The translations under genes were made by a program, and so were the position numbers. Under the pieces are notes generated by a model. It worked only from the letters and a program-made list of their open reading frames with translations, was not told the DNA's origin and searched no databases. From Ettlia oleoabundans (lineage: Eukaryota; Chlorophyta; Chlorophyceae; Chlamydomonadales): a stretch of DNA of 36,005 bases. This document shows positions 1-9,951 of this stretch, one piece after another (position 1 is the stretch's first letter; the number at the start of each line of letters is the position of its first letter). The stretch is from the NCBI GenBank assembly GCA_019693395.1, contig JAAMXP010000626.1, positions 1-36,005 of the forward strand. Direction: 5' to 3'.

Positions 1-238
1 GGGCATAAGGCAGACAGGCAGCTGGAATTGACCGAGAAGTCAGCAAAGTAAGTCATCAGCAGCTGCATATGGTTAAGAGGCATCTGGCTGGACGGCAGCT
101 TTGGCCCTCAGCCTCTAGGGGCGGGTTGTGGTGGTCGCATTCCTCTTTTGTCACACCCTGCCCAACACTTCTGCCCTGCAGCTGGAGATAGAGAAAAAGT
201 TGCGGTCGCTGCTGACCAAGGAGAAGGAGAAGGCTGAG
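1..238 (+). CDS. Partial exons of an unidentified gene cut by the left edge
   Basis: Two short exon-like stretches are visible. Bases 1-47 are open in frame 1 (ending EKSAK) and stop at a perfect GTAAGT donor at 48-53. Bases 182-238 follow a pyrimidine-rich CTGCAG acceptor, read LEIEKKLRSLLTKEKEKAE and end at a GT donor at 239. The second is open only in phase 0, while the first ends in phase 2, so an exon between them is missing from this model or the first is not an exon. The Lys/Glu-rich peptide is charged and probably helical. No family is recognised and no downstream exon or stop could be assigned with confidence. Confidence 0.25.
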
Positions 239-1040
239 GTACGCAGGCTGCGGCGCTGGGCGTTGGCTTGTCCAGTTTGCATTATGCTTCCCCTTCAGTC
301 CCTGTTGCCGCTATCACTGCTCACATCAGACATGGCTTGCAGCCAGCATTAGATGCTGTATCGCCACATAGGCACAGAAGAGAGTAGCGATGACCAGGCT
401 GTGTGTGCCATGTGGATGTGCAGGAAGAGGCGACACTGGCCATGGCCCTGTGTACGGGCACCTCCATGCTGCCCTGACCCCCTGGGCAGGCGTGCAATTG
501 CGGCATGGAGCCCAACACAACGCAATCGGTTTCGTTGCTTACAACAGAACCCCTCATATCATACAGTTCTTGACCGGCTGGCGTCATTGCATGCAGTGGT
601 GGCATTTGTAACGGCCATGCAATGCACCGCAGCAGGAATTGCCTACACACAGTGAGGCGTGGTACTAGTACAATCGGGCTTGGGAGCATGCAATTCAGGA
701 CGGCGAAGAAAAGGCACACAAGTCGCAGATACTAATGGCAAAAGGCGACTTATCTATGCTACAACAAATCAACATGTGCCATCAAACGAGCGGATTGAAG
801 TTGTTGAAAGGAACAGTTGGTGGATGTAGTTTGCGGAAGTAATTTGCCTAGTGATAGCCTATCTATGGAAGAAAAGACTGAACAGGTAAATTGGATGGTG
901 GTTCTATATACATAATTAGCAAGATTCTCATGTTGGCGCACTCACTGCCTGCTGAACTGTGCATGGAGTGCAGTTGCCTCTCCTAGGGTGTGTACGTAAC
1001 CAGCAGCGCGCATGTCGTCAGCTGTATGGCAGTGGCCAGG
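239..1040. other. Non-coding stretch downstream of the left-edge gene and of the CDO gene
   Basis: No convincing coding exon is seen here. The part from about 720 to 960 is clearly richer in A+T than the neighbours, as expected for UTR or intergenic DNA. The segment probably holds the 3' UTR of the minus-strand cysteine dioxygenase gene. A TTACA at 539-543, which is TGTAA on the minus strand, could be a poly(A) signal of the green-algal type, but it is far from the stop codon. Confidence 0.4.
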
Positions 1041-2288
1041 TTAGAGAGAGGCGGACATGTGGGATGCCAGCTGCCAGTGCTCCTCCTCCAGGCCGCGTAT
1101 GGTGGTGAACCCCGGTGCCCTGACGGTCACCCTGCACCGCCAGAGGTGCGGATTGCCCAACATGTGAACTTGCCATGAGTGCTGTGTGGGACTTGTGACA
1201 GCCTGTGCATTGGTGCCCATTGCATGGCAACAGCTGCATACCTAAGCCTTCCCGACAGTGTCAAATGGTATATTCCCGCCGCTGCCTGCCCACCCGCACA
1301 CCTGTTGTCCTCTGGTTCATACAGCCGCACACGGCGGATGGGGGGCGCATAGATGTGAAGGCTGACGCTACCCTCCTGTCCCTCGCGGCACGCGCTGTCA
1401 TCACAGCGCACAGCGTGCAAACCCATGGAATCGTTGATGTAGGCGGTGGCCCCCACCCCCACTTTGCTCACGCCCGTAGGCACCAGCAGCGGGCAAGGCC
1501 TGCAGCATTTGCAAAGAGAGTTGCGGTGCTGAGTGACTGTTGGGAGCTTGGGTGAAGACGTGAACAGGCCTTGGGTTGGTTGCCCCAACACAGGTACAGC
1601 CACCCAGCCAGGCGGTGGTGTGCCTCCCAGGGTGCCCACGTTGTAGAGTAGATGACGCCAGGCAGGCGAGGCGCCACAGCTGGCTCAGCTGCCACTGGGG
1701 TGCTGCCGCTGCTGAAGCGCAGCTCCTCCACACCGCCGCTGAGCACGTTGAGCCAGCAATGGGAGTTGGCGTGGTTGTGCACGCGCGACTGCTGGCCCCT
1801 GCCCCAACAAATGAGGCTGCATGCACAACCAAAGCAGGAGGAGACAGTGAGGCGATTGGCAAACTGGCAAAGCAGGGATAGGTGCTTTGAAGCATGGCAA
1901 AGGCAGGCCGGTCTGCTGCCGTAACCACAAAAACACACAAGCTCTCCAATCTGCACAATCTGCTCAAAACAGGTGGCATGGATACTCACATCATCTCGAA
2001 GTTGTCGTTCTCGTCAACAAGGTGTCTCACGTAGTGAGAAGAGTTAAATCTTGCAAACCTGCGCCAGTCTTCGTGTCCGGCGTCCACATAAGCTTTCACC
2101 GCTGCCTTCACCGCTGCGTCCAGCCTTGTCGTGGACTCGGGTGGCTGCTGCACGCTGATGGTGTAGCCACGAGCGCGCTCCTCATCAAACGCCTGGTTTA
2201 TGGTGGCATAAAGGGCCGATAGGGGGTCGCCGCAGGGGGTGGCCTGCACAAGACCAGCGCCTGCGCCGTTGAGGCTGAGCGCCAGCAT
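1041..2288 (-). CDS. CDO1: Cysteine dioxygenase, animal CDO1 type (EC 1.13.11.20)
   Basis: Exons on the minus strand are 2288-1990, 1816-1640, 1499-1302 and 1131-1041; the phases join and give 254 aa. The enzyme is a cupin-fold Fe(II) protein that oxidises L-cysteine to cysteine sulfinate with O2. The iron ligands are visible: H113 and H115 in RVHNHANSHC, and H187 in NDSMGLHAV. C120 and Y209 (SLHIYAPP) sit where human CDO1 has C93 and Y157, the pair that forms the thioether cofactor. The core aligns from FARFNSSHYVRHLVDENDNF to the end, with about 50 extra N-terminal residues compared with the roughly 200-aa human enzyme. The frame is open further upstream but has no ATG there, so the ATG at 2286-2288 was chosen; a 5' coding exon remains possible. 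The second exon's donor was set by phase and homology, and a short poorly conserved insertion follows it. Confidence 0.9.
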
Positions 2289-3176
2289 GGAGGCGGGCGC
2301 CAGCGGGGGTTTTACCTCGCCGGATCCTGCAGCGCTACCCGGGTTACCACCTTCATTGTGCCGCGACAAACAGTTTGGGGCGGGAGAGTCTCCTGAGAGA
2401 CACTGAGTTGCCCCTCAAAACAGCTGTCGGAGGGTCAAGAACACTCGTCTCGTCTCACCAACAACTAGCATTTCAGCGATAGAAGCCATGACTTCCTGCG
2501 GCAACCGCAGACGGTGTAACCGAGGCAGGGACGACCGGCGTGTGGAAGCAAGCGAGTTTGCACCCCTATCAAGGCGGAATCTATTTGCAAGCAAGAGAAG
2601 CTTTAACGCTGCTCATACTTCAACTGTTATCAGCGCGCTGTTCGATTTGGGGGGGCCGCGGCCCAATCAACAACAGCTGGCATATGCAGGCGGAGGCGCC
2701 GCCGATGCCAGCAAAGCAGGCGCATTGGCGACAACATGTGGACCACTTCCCACCTTTAGGCGTGATTTGTAGCTTTCAATTCAAAACACGTGATATGATG
2801 TTTGCAATTCAAAACACGTGATATGATGTTTGCAAGGTAATTTGGTTGTCCAACGCTTCTGTGTCACGCCTGTGCACCAGCATGATGCAGCCCAGGCATG
2901 ACCAGTGTGCCTGCTGCCCCACCACCACACTTGCACGACGATATCGTGTTGATGCGTGTGTGTGCTACACTGCTTGGGTTGTTTTGTGCGCATCGGACAT
3001 GTATGAAGGCAAGGCGGCGGCTGCATCCGGCATGGTGCAACGCCAAGAGAGTGATAGCGGAAGAATACAAGGCTGTGTGCCAGAACTGTAACAACCGCCG
3101 CCTCTGCGGCTGCTGCTATATGGTGGGCTGCAAATTCTGCTGCTGCTGCTGCTGGGGCCGGCAGGCCGCTGGACGA
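2289..3176. other. Intergenic region with a small ORF and a tandem G-box repeat
   Basis: This is the upstream flank of the CDO gene and the 3' flank of the bL18 gene. A plus-strand ORF at 2488-2772 (94 aa, starting MTSCGNRRRC) begins with an Arg/Ser-rich stretch like a transit peptide. It matches nothing I recognise and has no clear partner exon. A CTG-type run lies around 3139-3155. No confident gene is seen. Confidence 0.4.
2777..2832. repeat. Tandem duplication of a 28-bp unit containing CACGTG
   Basis: Two identical copies lie head to tail at 2777-2804 and 2805-2832. Each holds the palindrome CACGTG, the G-box/E-box core bound by bZIP and bHLH factors in plants and algae. The repeat lies about 490 bp upstream of the CDO start codon on the same template, so it could be a promoter or enhancer element. 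That role is inference; the duplication itself is read directly. Confidence 0.85.
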
Positions 3177-4532
3177 TTAGAAGTTTAGCCCAGCCTCACG
3201 TGCTGCATCTGCCAGGGCCTCCACGCGGCCGTGGTACCGGAAGCCGCCGCGATCAAAGCAGACCTGTAAAGCAGCACAGCACAGCAGCAGAGTGAGCAAC
3301 GCTGCCACTACGTGCACAACAATGACAATGACCGCACTGACACCATGTCCCTTCCGTCAGCCGGGCAACAGTGCAGGGACTGCGGCATGCAGACGATTGA
3401 TGGGCCTTGCAGGGAATGGTAGAACAGGCGCCACATTAACTCAGCGAAAGCCGTGCCAGTTATTGCAGCATTGGCAAGGCCCTCCGGCCACTGCCCGCCA
3501 TGCCTGTCACCCAGCCCATCAACCAGCCACACAGCTTCTGCCCCACCTTGTCAATGTTCTTCTGCTTGCACAGCTCCGCTATCTTTGCGCCCACCAGCTT
3601 GGCTGCCTCCACATTAGAGCCCGCACCGTTGAGCTGCTGCCGAATCTCAGGGTTGAGAGTGGATGTGGCGGCCAGCGTGTTGCCAACGGTGTCATCAATC
3701 ACCTGCAACAGTGCCGCGAGGTTTTTGGTGGAACGACAGTCAGTATCACATGGAACATTGAGGCCAGGTATAACACTCCAAGACTGGTCAGCAGGCTGCC
3801 ACAGGTTGCCGCATTCGGCGCCTTCTGCTCCGCGTGCCCAAAGCCTTTGCCCGCGTTTGCCCCATGCGCACCTGTGCGTAGATGTGGTTGTTTGACCGGA
3901 ACACTGCCAGCCGCGGCCGATCGGTGGTGCCCTCCACCTGCACACCAGGAGCCTTTTCAGGACCCTTGCTTCGGCCAAAGCTCAACTGTTGGCCCAGAGA
4001 CAATGCATGCATGCCATGCTCCGGCTCTCAAGAAAAGGACACCATACAGCACTTGCTTGCACATGCACTCTTTGCTACTCATATTGCGTACAGTCCAAAA
4101 GGCAACATACAGGCAGTGTCACTTTTGGCGCAGTCCACCCCGCCCGCCACCCCTGACTGACTGAGGGATGTTACAGAGTCTGCGCCAGGATACCCGCTGG
4201 CGGGGAGGTACAATCAGACATGAACGAATGAATGGACCGCCACCCCTGCCGCACCTTGCTGCGGATGCGCTTGTGCCGCTTCTCCACTGACTCGCGGCGG
4301 GTCATAACACGAGCCTCCACGCTGAACCTTTGCACCACGCCTGCGGGACGAGCAAGAAGCGCGGGCACGCATTGGCCACACCGCCACAAACGCAGGCCTG
4401 GGCCACGCATTGCCCATACAACGCCTCACAAGCCTCACCGCTGCGTGCCGCTGGCTGTGTGGTGGGAGCGGCGAGGCTCTTCTGGGCCGCCAGCCCGGTA
4501 AAAGGCGTGAACCTCATCGTGGCCGACTGCAT
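3177..4532 (-). CDS. RPL18: 50S ribosomal protein L18, plastid type (bL18c), nuclear-encoded
   Basis: Five minus-strand exons (4532-4439, 4340-4255, 3937-3872, 3702-3547, 3263-3177) join in phase to 162 aa. The protein belongs to the bacterial L18 family, which binds 5S rRNA in the central protuberance of the large subunit. The sequence shows the family hallmarks: [15 protein letters not shown], then [20 protein letters not shown], then [15 protein letters not shown], and the C-terminal [20 protein letters not shown]. The first 30-40 residues (from [13 protein letters not shown]) are rich in Ala, Ser and Thr and basic, as in a chloroplast transit peptide; bacterial L18 starts at about the RRES motif. 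A second ATG five codons downstream (4515-4517) is equally possible as the start. Plastid rather than mitochondrial location is inferred from the family. Confidence 0.92.
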
Positions 4533-5594
4533 CGCGTCGCCGCCAGCGCTGGGTGTTTCCCTCCGCAACCGCAGCTTCACAAGACAATACGGGGTACCCC
4601 GCTCATCTGCCTTGCTGGCGGCAACCCATTCCTGGGTCTCTGCCACCTGCCACCGGTGCGGAACTCTCAGGCAGAAACTTACAATTTGCGCATTGTGCAG
4701 TAAAGGACCGTCTATAATGTTTGCAGGAAGAGGACAGCGTACATAGCAATCTTGCAAGCAAACGCTTGACACTGGACCCACGGTCCCGTTGTGCAAGAAT
4801 GGCGTGTTTGCTCTGCCGTCTTCGGCTGTGTCGTTGTGAAAACTTGTTGGAAACGTCCAGTGCAGCATGCGGGGGAGACAGCAATTTATCTGACCCAGCT
4901 GGCCGATGACGGCCCTCAGGCGGCATTGCCGCTGCTGCCAGCGCCCGCCAGCCTGCTGCTGTACCCCTGGCTATGCACCTGTATTACTTCCATTGTTACA
5001 AAGTGATAAATATGGGCGCAATGCGCGGCCAAAGAAAATGACAAAACTAGCAACGGCAACACTTGGCAGGCAGCCTGGTTTACTGCCAGCAGCGGCCGCC
5101 ACTTGGGTGCCGCCCGCACTGGGAGCAACAAAAGCAGCAGCGGTGCGATGCATTGCGCCCCAAAAGTTGGGGTTACGTTGAAGAAGAAGAGAAAGTTGTC
5201 TGACAATAAACAGCGGAGAGGTTTTGAATGGCAGTGCGAGTGTAAGGGTGGGTATGCATTCCTTGGAATTGGCCGCTTGTGCGCCACGCCATGCCTCACC
5301 ACATCACCCCCTTATATATTTAGTTGCCACAATCAGCCTGGACTGATGGGCTACCCTACCGCACCAAGCCAGCCGCGCTTCTTCCTCCAGCAGCGTGCAT
5401 GCGAGTTGGCGGGGTCAAACCCAAGGGGGGCCGGCCGGCAGCGAGCGGGGCAGGCAGCGCTGCTGTGTTAGCTGCTGCATGCCTGTCCAGCGCGCCAGCC
5501 AGCCCAACCAATCATCCATCCAATTTCCAGCCCAACCAATCATCCATCCAATTTCCAACTCAGTCCAAAGCGATTCCAGCCAGCGGGAGCGAGC
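4533..5594. other. Intergenic region between bL18c and VTC2
   Basis: This stretch should hold the 5' UTR and promoter of the bL18c gene and the 3' UTR of the VTC2 gene. TTACA at 4996-5000 is TGTAA on the minus strand and could mark the VTC2 poly(A) site, giving a 3' UTR of about 600 nt. Small open frames occur on both strands, but none has recognisable protein character. Confidence 0.4.
5501..5556. repeat. Tandem duplication of a 28-bp unit just past the VTC2 stop
   Basis: Two perfect copies at 5501-5528 and 5529-5556, each beginning AGCCCAACCAATCATCCATC. They lie about 40 nt downstream of the VTC2 stop codon, so they should be in its 3' UTR. The unit contains CCAAT on the plus strand. Confidence 0.85.
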
Positions 5595-8558
5595 TCACAG
5601 CAGACCGTCCAGCGCGATGCGTGCCACCTCAGCAAACCGCTCCTCGCTGCACGAGGCAAGCTGCAGCAGGCGCCAGGCGCCCTCTTGCGTCACGGCATCG
5701 TAGTCCTGCTGACGCTTGAGCACAATGTGCCCAGCAATTTCCCAGGCAGCCGGGTCAACCTGAGTGTCCAGGACATCTGCAAGCATAGCCAACATAGACC
5801 GGGCAACAAAGAGAACATTGAGTTGGGTCGTAAGCAATGATGATTTGGGAAGCACGCTTGTGGAGACATGGTTGTTGTGAAACCCTGCTTAGCCACAGCA
5901 ACCCCATCTGCAGCACCTACATTGAACTGCAGCAGCGCTTGAAGCGCACCATGCCCAAACCAATCAATCTGTAAGTGCAGCGTTCTCGAGCATGTGGCAG
6001 CATGCGCACCCTCTGGGATCTGGCCCCGTGCCTTCTTCTCAGCAAAGCAGTTGGGGAAGAGGAAGACGCGGGCTCCACAGTCGGCGATGAACAGGTTGTG
6101 CGGCACATTGGCGGCGGTCAGCCGCTGGCAGGCAGCGCCCACCAGCTCAGCAACCTGCGGTGGGGTTGGGGGCGAGCAGGAATGTGAAGCACAGGATAGG
6201 TGTGTGGGTGCCCACCCCGACCAGTTGAGCTTCCAACCAAGGCCCCAGAGCTGAGGCAAAGTCCATGGCTCCAAGCCTACCACCACTGTGTCCCACTATC
6301 AGCCACCCTGTGCCAGTCTTGCGCCACAACCCTCCACCGTGTGGTAGCATGGAGCTTACGCATCACATACAGTCAACTCACACATGCCCTTGTCTGCCCT
6401 TACCTCCCGCAGTGACTCCCCCGCCTCAAACACCAGGCTGCGGACGGGGTACTCGCGCAGCTGCTCCACAACAACGCCGCTGCCCGCACGCCGCCGCCCC
6501 TTGGCACCAGCTGCTCCAATGGGCGGCAGGGCGGCTGTGCCACAGGGTGCCAAGCCCAGGGCTGCAATGTCCAGGGGGGTGGTTGGAGCCCGCTCCATGG
6601 CGAATGGAGCAGCCAGGTAGTAAGCCTGGAAGTGCAGGTGGTTGATGGTGCCGTAGGCGCCCAGGGAGTTGAAGGCAAGGCGGAAGTAGGGGTTGTCTGC
6701 AGGCAGGGTTGAGGGGTGAATAGCAAATGAGCATAGCTGTCAAGTGAGGCACAGGGTGAGGTGTTGACATAACAAGATAGCCAAGATAGCCACTGCCAGG
6801 GTAGATGAGCAAACGGCAACAGCGTAGCTGCAATCGGAACCTAAAACTCCATCCTTCGGCCTTTCCCATCACTCACCCGCCTCGCGCGCAAACTGCAGCG
6901 CCAACAGCATCGTGTCCGGTGTGACCAGCTGTTGCAGGTTGTCCAGGGCGCGCGGCACCAGCAGCACGTGGCCGTACTCGATGGGGGAGACATTGATGTA
7001 GACCAGGTTAGGAGAGGCACGTGGAGACGCCGCGGGGCGGAAGCTTGGCTTGGCGGCGCGCCCGGCTGCTGGCTCAAACATGAACAGCACCTCCTGCTGC
7101 AGCGCCTTTTTGAAGTTGAATTTGGAGTCGTCAAAGTCCTGGGCAACCTGCACGGCTTGGAGAGGGTTGGGCAGGAGGGGGTGGGTGATAGAAGAGGGCA
7201 AAATAGCACAGGAGGCAGGGCTGGCGACGGAGGATGGGGACAGCGATGCAGCAACAGGCCAAATCACTGCAAGAATGATGAGGAACGGATTTAAACGAAG
7301 CACGACTTCCCAGCTGCACCCGGTGTCCCACCACAACATTCAACCCCTGATTGAGGGGCGAGGGGCGAGGGGCGAATGTAATTCCAAGGTTGCGTGCCCA
7401 CCTGATCAATGCGGAACTCTGTGGGCCGCTTCTTGGACAGGCGCCCTTCATTGCACTGAGCGATGAAGCCATAGGAGCCGGGGACTAGCTTGGTGGGGCA
7501 GGCAGTGACGTCATAGCGGAAGAGGCCCTGCTCCGCGCGGTCCTCCCACTCACCCAGCAGCAGCGCATCAAGCACGCTGCGCTGGGGAACCACCTGCAGG
7601 GATGGAGGGGGCAGAGGCCAGGCAGAATATGAGGGCAGGCAGGCAGGAAGGCATGGTACATTGGCCTGGAGTGGCAGAAAGCTGCACCCCACAACAGTTT
7701 GCAAAGAAACAGGCAGTGCACGCAGACCAAGCTGGCTGGTCCAACCAGTGATGGTGCGCTGATTGCTGCCGAAGTAAACGCGATGAAGTTTGATGGAGCA
7801 TGCAGCACCCTAATACGGCAGCTGGGCCCGGCTGGCTGCATTCCTGTACAGCCACCCCACCTGGGCGCCAGAATCAGACGAACCGTCCATTGAAGCACCT
7901 TCATCATCGGAGGAAGCATAGCGCATGGCACAGCTGCAAGCAAGACACAGGCATGGAGGTGGAGTGAGAGTCAGCATCAGGGGTGCATTGGGGGTGCATG
8001 AGAGGACGCACAAAAAGATATTAGCCGGTTGAAGCTGCTGGCAGGGTGGAAGGAGGGATACAGCCAGCACAGGTTGCTGAAGCAGCTGCTGCACTGGACC
8101 TGTGCTGGCGCACACACACGCTGCATCTGCCTGGCTGGCAAAAGACTGGTATGGACCGATGAGTGCTCGGCAAAAGCAGGAGCACTGGCATGGGTATGCA
8201 GGCTGGCGTTCACCGCATCCCCCCATTCAAACACGTACCTGGGTGAATCATCCACATCTGGCACTGTGGGGACCGTTGCAGCAGCAGCCTGCTGGAGGTC
8301 GCCTAAGGAGCCAAAGGAGCGCACGCGCTTGACCTGGAAGCCATCATGGGCGGGGAAGGAGTAGAGGGGCAGGAGGGAGCTGCCTGCGGTCAGCTCACGC
8401 ACCGCCTTCTCCGGGGTGCTGGCGGCGCCTTTGATGGGGCTGGATGCAGGGCTGGCGGCGCCAGCAGTGCCAGCGAGGGTGGGGCTGGGGCCCTCTGCCT
8501 CAGCCGCCAGCTGGGTAAGTGAGTAGACGGTGGCGTTGCGGGTGATTGTAAGCGCCAT
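5595..8558 (-). CDS. VTC2: GDP-L-galactose phosphorylase (VTC2/GGP family)
   Basis: Seven minus-strand exons (8558-8239, 7933-7861, 7593-7402, 7147-6877, 6696-6404, 6154-6010, 5776-5595) join in phase to 491 aa. The enzyme converts GDP-L-galactose to L-galactose-1-phosphate, the committed step of the Smirnoff-Wheeler ascorbate pathway. The HIT-superfamily active site is clear: GTINHLHFQAYYL, with HxHxQ at H305, H307 and Q309. Other conserved blocks are LLGEWEDRAEQGLFRYDV, CNEGRLSKKRPTEFRIDQ, DDSKFNFKK, VLLVPRALDNLQQ, NLFIADCGARVFLFPNCFAEK and DPAAWEIAGHIVLKRQQDY. The 491-aa length slightly exceeds that of Arabidopsis VTC2. An Ala/Gly/Arg-rich insertion follows the active site (around residues 325-360). 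The sequence just upstream of the ATG (AATATTGCAG then GCGAC) looks like an acceptor, so a 5' UTR intron is possible. No targeting peptide is obvious, which fits a cytosolic enzyme. Confidence 0.95.
7353..7373. repeat. Three 7-bp tandem copies (GAGGGGC) in a VTC2 intron
   Basis: Three perfect GAGGGGC units lie in the intron between VTC2 exons 3 and 4. This is a short minisatellite with no evident function. Confidence 0.7.
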
Positions 8559-9951
8559 GCTGGCTGCTGGCTGTCGCCTGCAATATTATAAGCTGGCTGG
8601 GGGTGGCGGTGCGGGCCTAAAGGCGGGGCGGGAAGAGGGGTGGCGCGTGAGCGCCGCTGTCAAAATGTTGGCCGCGACGATGGGAGTCACGTTGTATATC
8701 AGCAATGGTCAGTGCGGAGAATAAAATGGGCAGTGAGCTGTTGCTTATGTCGCTATGATACACGCCGACTGGGGCTGGGTGGGATGTAAGGGCGTGTCTC
8801 AGGCACGACCGCCGCCAGACTTGCGCACAGCGTCCTGCGGGCGGGTGGGCAGGGGCGGAGGGACTTCTTTTGAAGCGGTCCGCCACACCATCAACCCCGC
8901 GCTCCGTTTCTCTGCCTCCTTCTTCATCATCAAGGCTACAAGTGGCGGCATGGAGGCCTCGGGCAAGGCCTTTAAGCAGGGGGAATGCCGCACCTGTGGC
9001 CGGCCGCCTAGGCTAGGTCTTACTCCACGTCCCCCGCTGCGGTGCTGCTCTAGCATTTGCGCTCAGGCATGGAAACACGAAAGTGTGTCTTACACGTCCG
9101 GCTGGCTGGATGCGGTGTGTCGCGCACTGAGGGGCACTCGTGGGCACCTTTTGTATGTTATACAAAAGAAGGGGTGGAGTATAAGTGATGAAGGGTGGCT
9201 CACCTCACCCGTCGAAGGGCGCCAAAAGCTTGCCACGCAGCCTCCTGATGCATGGGAGCCGCACACTCCTCTCCCACCAGGCGTCCTGTAACACGGGCAT
9301 TTCACTCATTGCAAAATTCCACAAATATGTCAATGGGGCACGGCAGGTGGCTGAGCACACACCTGGCGCGGGGCGGTGATAGCGCCCCTGGTCTGCCTTC
9401 AAGTTTGGGCCTGGGCTGGGTTGCTCAGTGCAGCTGCTCGGCCATGTGCCATATGACATCCCGCTGGTGCAGTGTGTACCACTCATTACCAGTGATTTTA
9501 CGAAGTGATCTGCTGGCCATGACCTGCACTGTTCAGGCTTCCACCACAGGGTGACTGACGCACTTGCGACAGGCCACCCATTTCGCTTGCCATGGGCCAG
9601 GAGTACCTGGTATTACTGCATTTCAACATTTCTTCGCTTCACACTTGTCAGGTGTGCTGTGTGTTGCATCGAACTGGCAATCTGATGCCTTGCATTTCAA
9701 GGCAGCACCCCAGCAGCCAGGAAAGAACCCGTTTGCTGCATCAGGCCTATCACCTTGTTCAGGACCGTGACTAGTCCGTAATTTATGCCGCTGCTTTGGC
9801 ATACCTTGTTCAGCTTGAACAGCATTAAACATCCGAATACAGCCATCCCTGAAATTTAGAATTCAGCAAGGGATGTTTCTTCCTCGGCTCTCCCACGTAA
9901 GGCAAGCACGGACATGCCCACTACCAGTGGCTGCTGCAAAAGCTGGGCTCC
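8559..9951. other. Region between VTC2 and the WD40 gene, largely unassigned
   Basis: Apart from the tentative small gene at 8799-9309, nothing here is recognised. The left end must contain the VTC2 promoter and 5' UTR, and the right end (about 9560-9951) the 3' UTR of the AAMP-type gene. The segment 9300-9900 has lower GC than the flanking genes. Confidence 0.35.
8799..9309 (-). CDS. Possible small two-exon gene of unknown function
   Basis: The model joins exon 9309-9209 (starting MSEMPVLQDAWWERSVRLPC) to exon 9036-8799 across a GT donor and a CACCGCAG acceptor; the phases match and give 112 aa. The C-terminal part includes LVALMMKKEAEKRSAGLMVW and then a Pro-rich, basic tail ending GGGRA. 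A second in-frame ATG is at 9298-9300. A TTACA just inside the intron and the absence of any homologue I can name keep this uncertain. The tryptophan- and arginine-rich first exon reads like real protein. It could be a lineage-specific small organelle protein or simply a chance frame. Confidence 0.33.

Noticed and set aside
2318..2359. Alternative CDO start at an ATG near 2357 with a short intron after GGCGAG
   Set aside because: It can be joined in phase only by a 41-nt intron, which is too short to be credible; the ATG at 2288 is simpler.
3292..4164. A 290-codon open frame on the plus strand across the bL18 gene
   Set aside because: It lies antisense to several bL18c exons and introns, whose homology is clear. 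The frame has Cys/His/Pro-rich composition typical of a GC-rich shadow.
4302..4868. A 188-codon minus-strand frame that could extend the bL18c N-terminus
   Set aside because: The upstream part does not look like a transit peptide and would be far too long. The ATG at 4532 gives a normal plastid presequence, and the frame's 3' part runs into the first intron.
8617..8886. Upstream open reading frame for VTC2, like the ascorbate-sensing uORF of land plants
   Set aside because: The frame (starting MADRFKRSPS) overlaps the possible small gene, shows no similarity I can recognise to the plant uORF peptide, and the extent of the VTC2 5' UTR is unknown.
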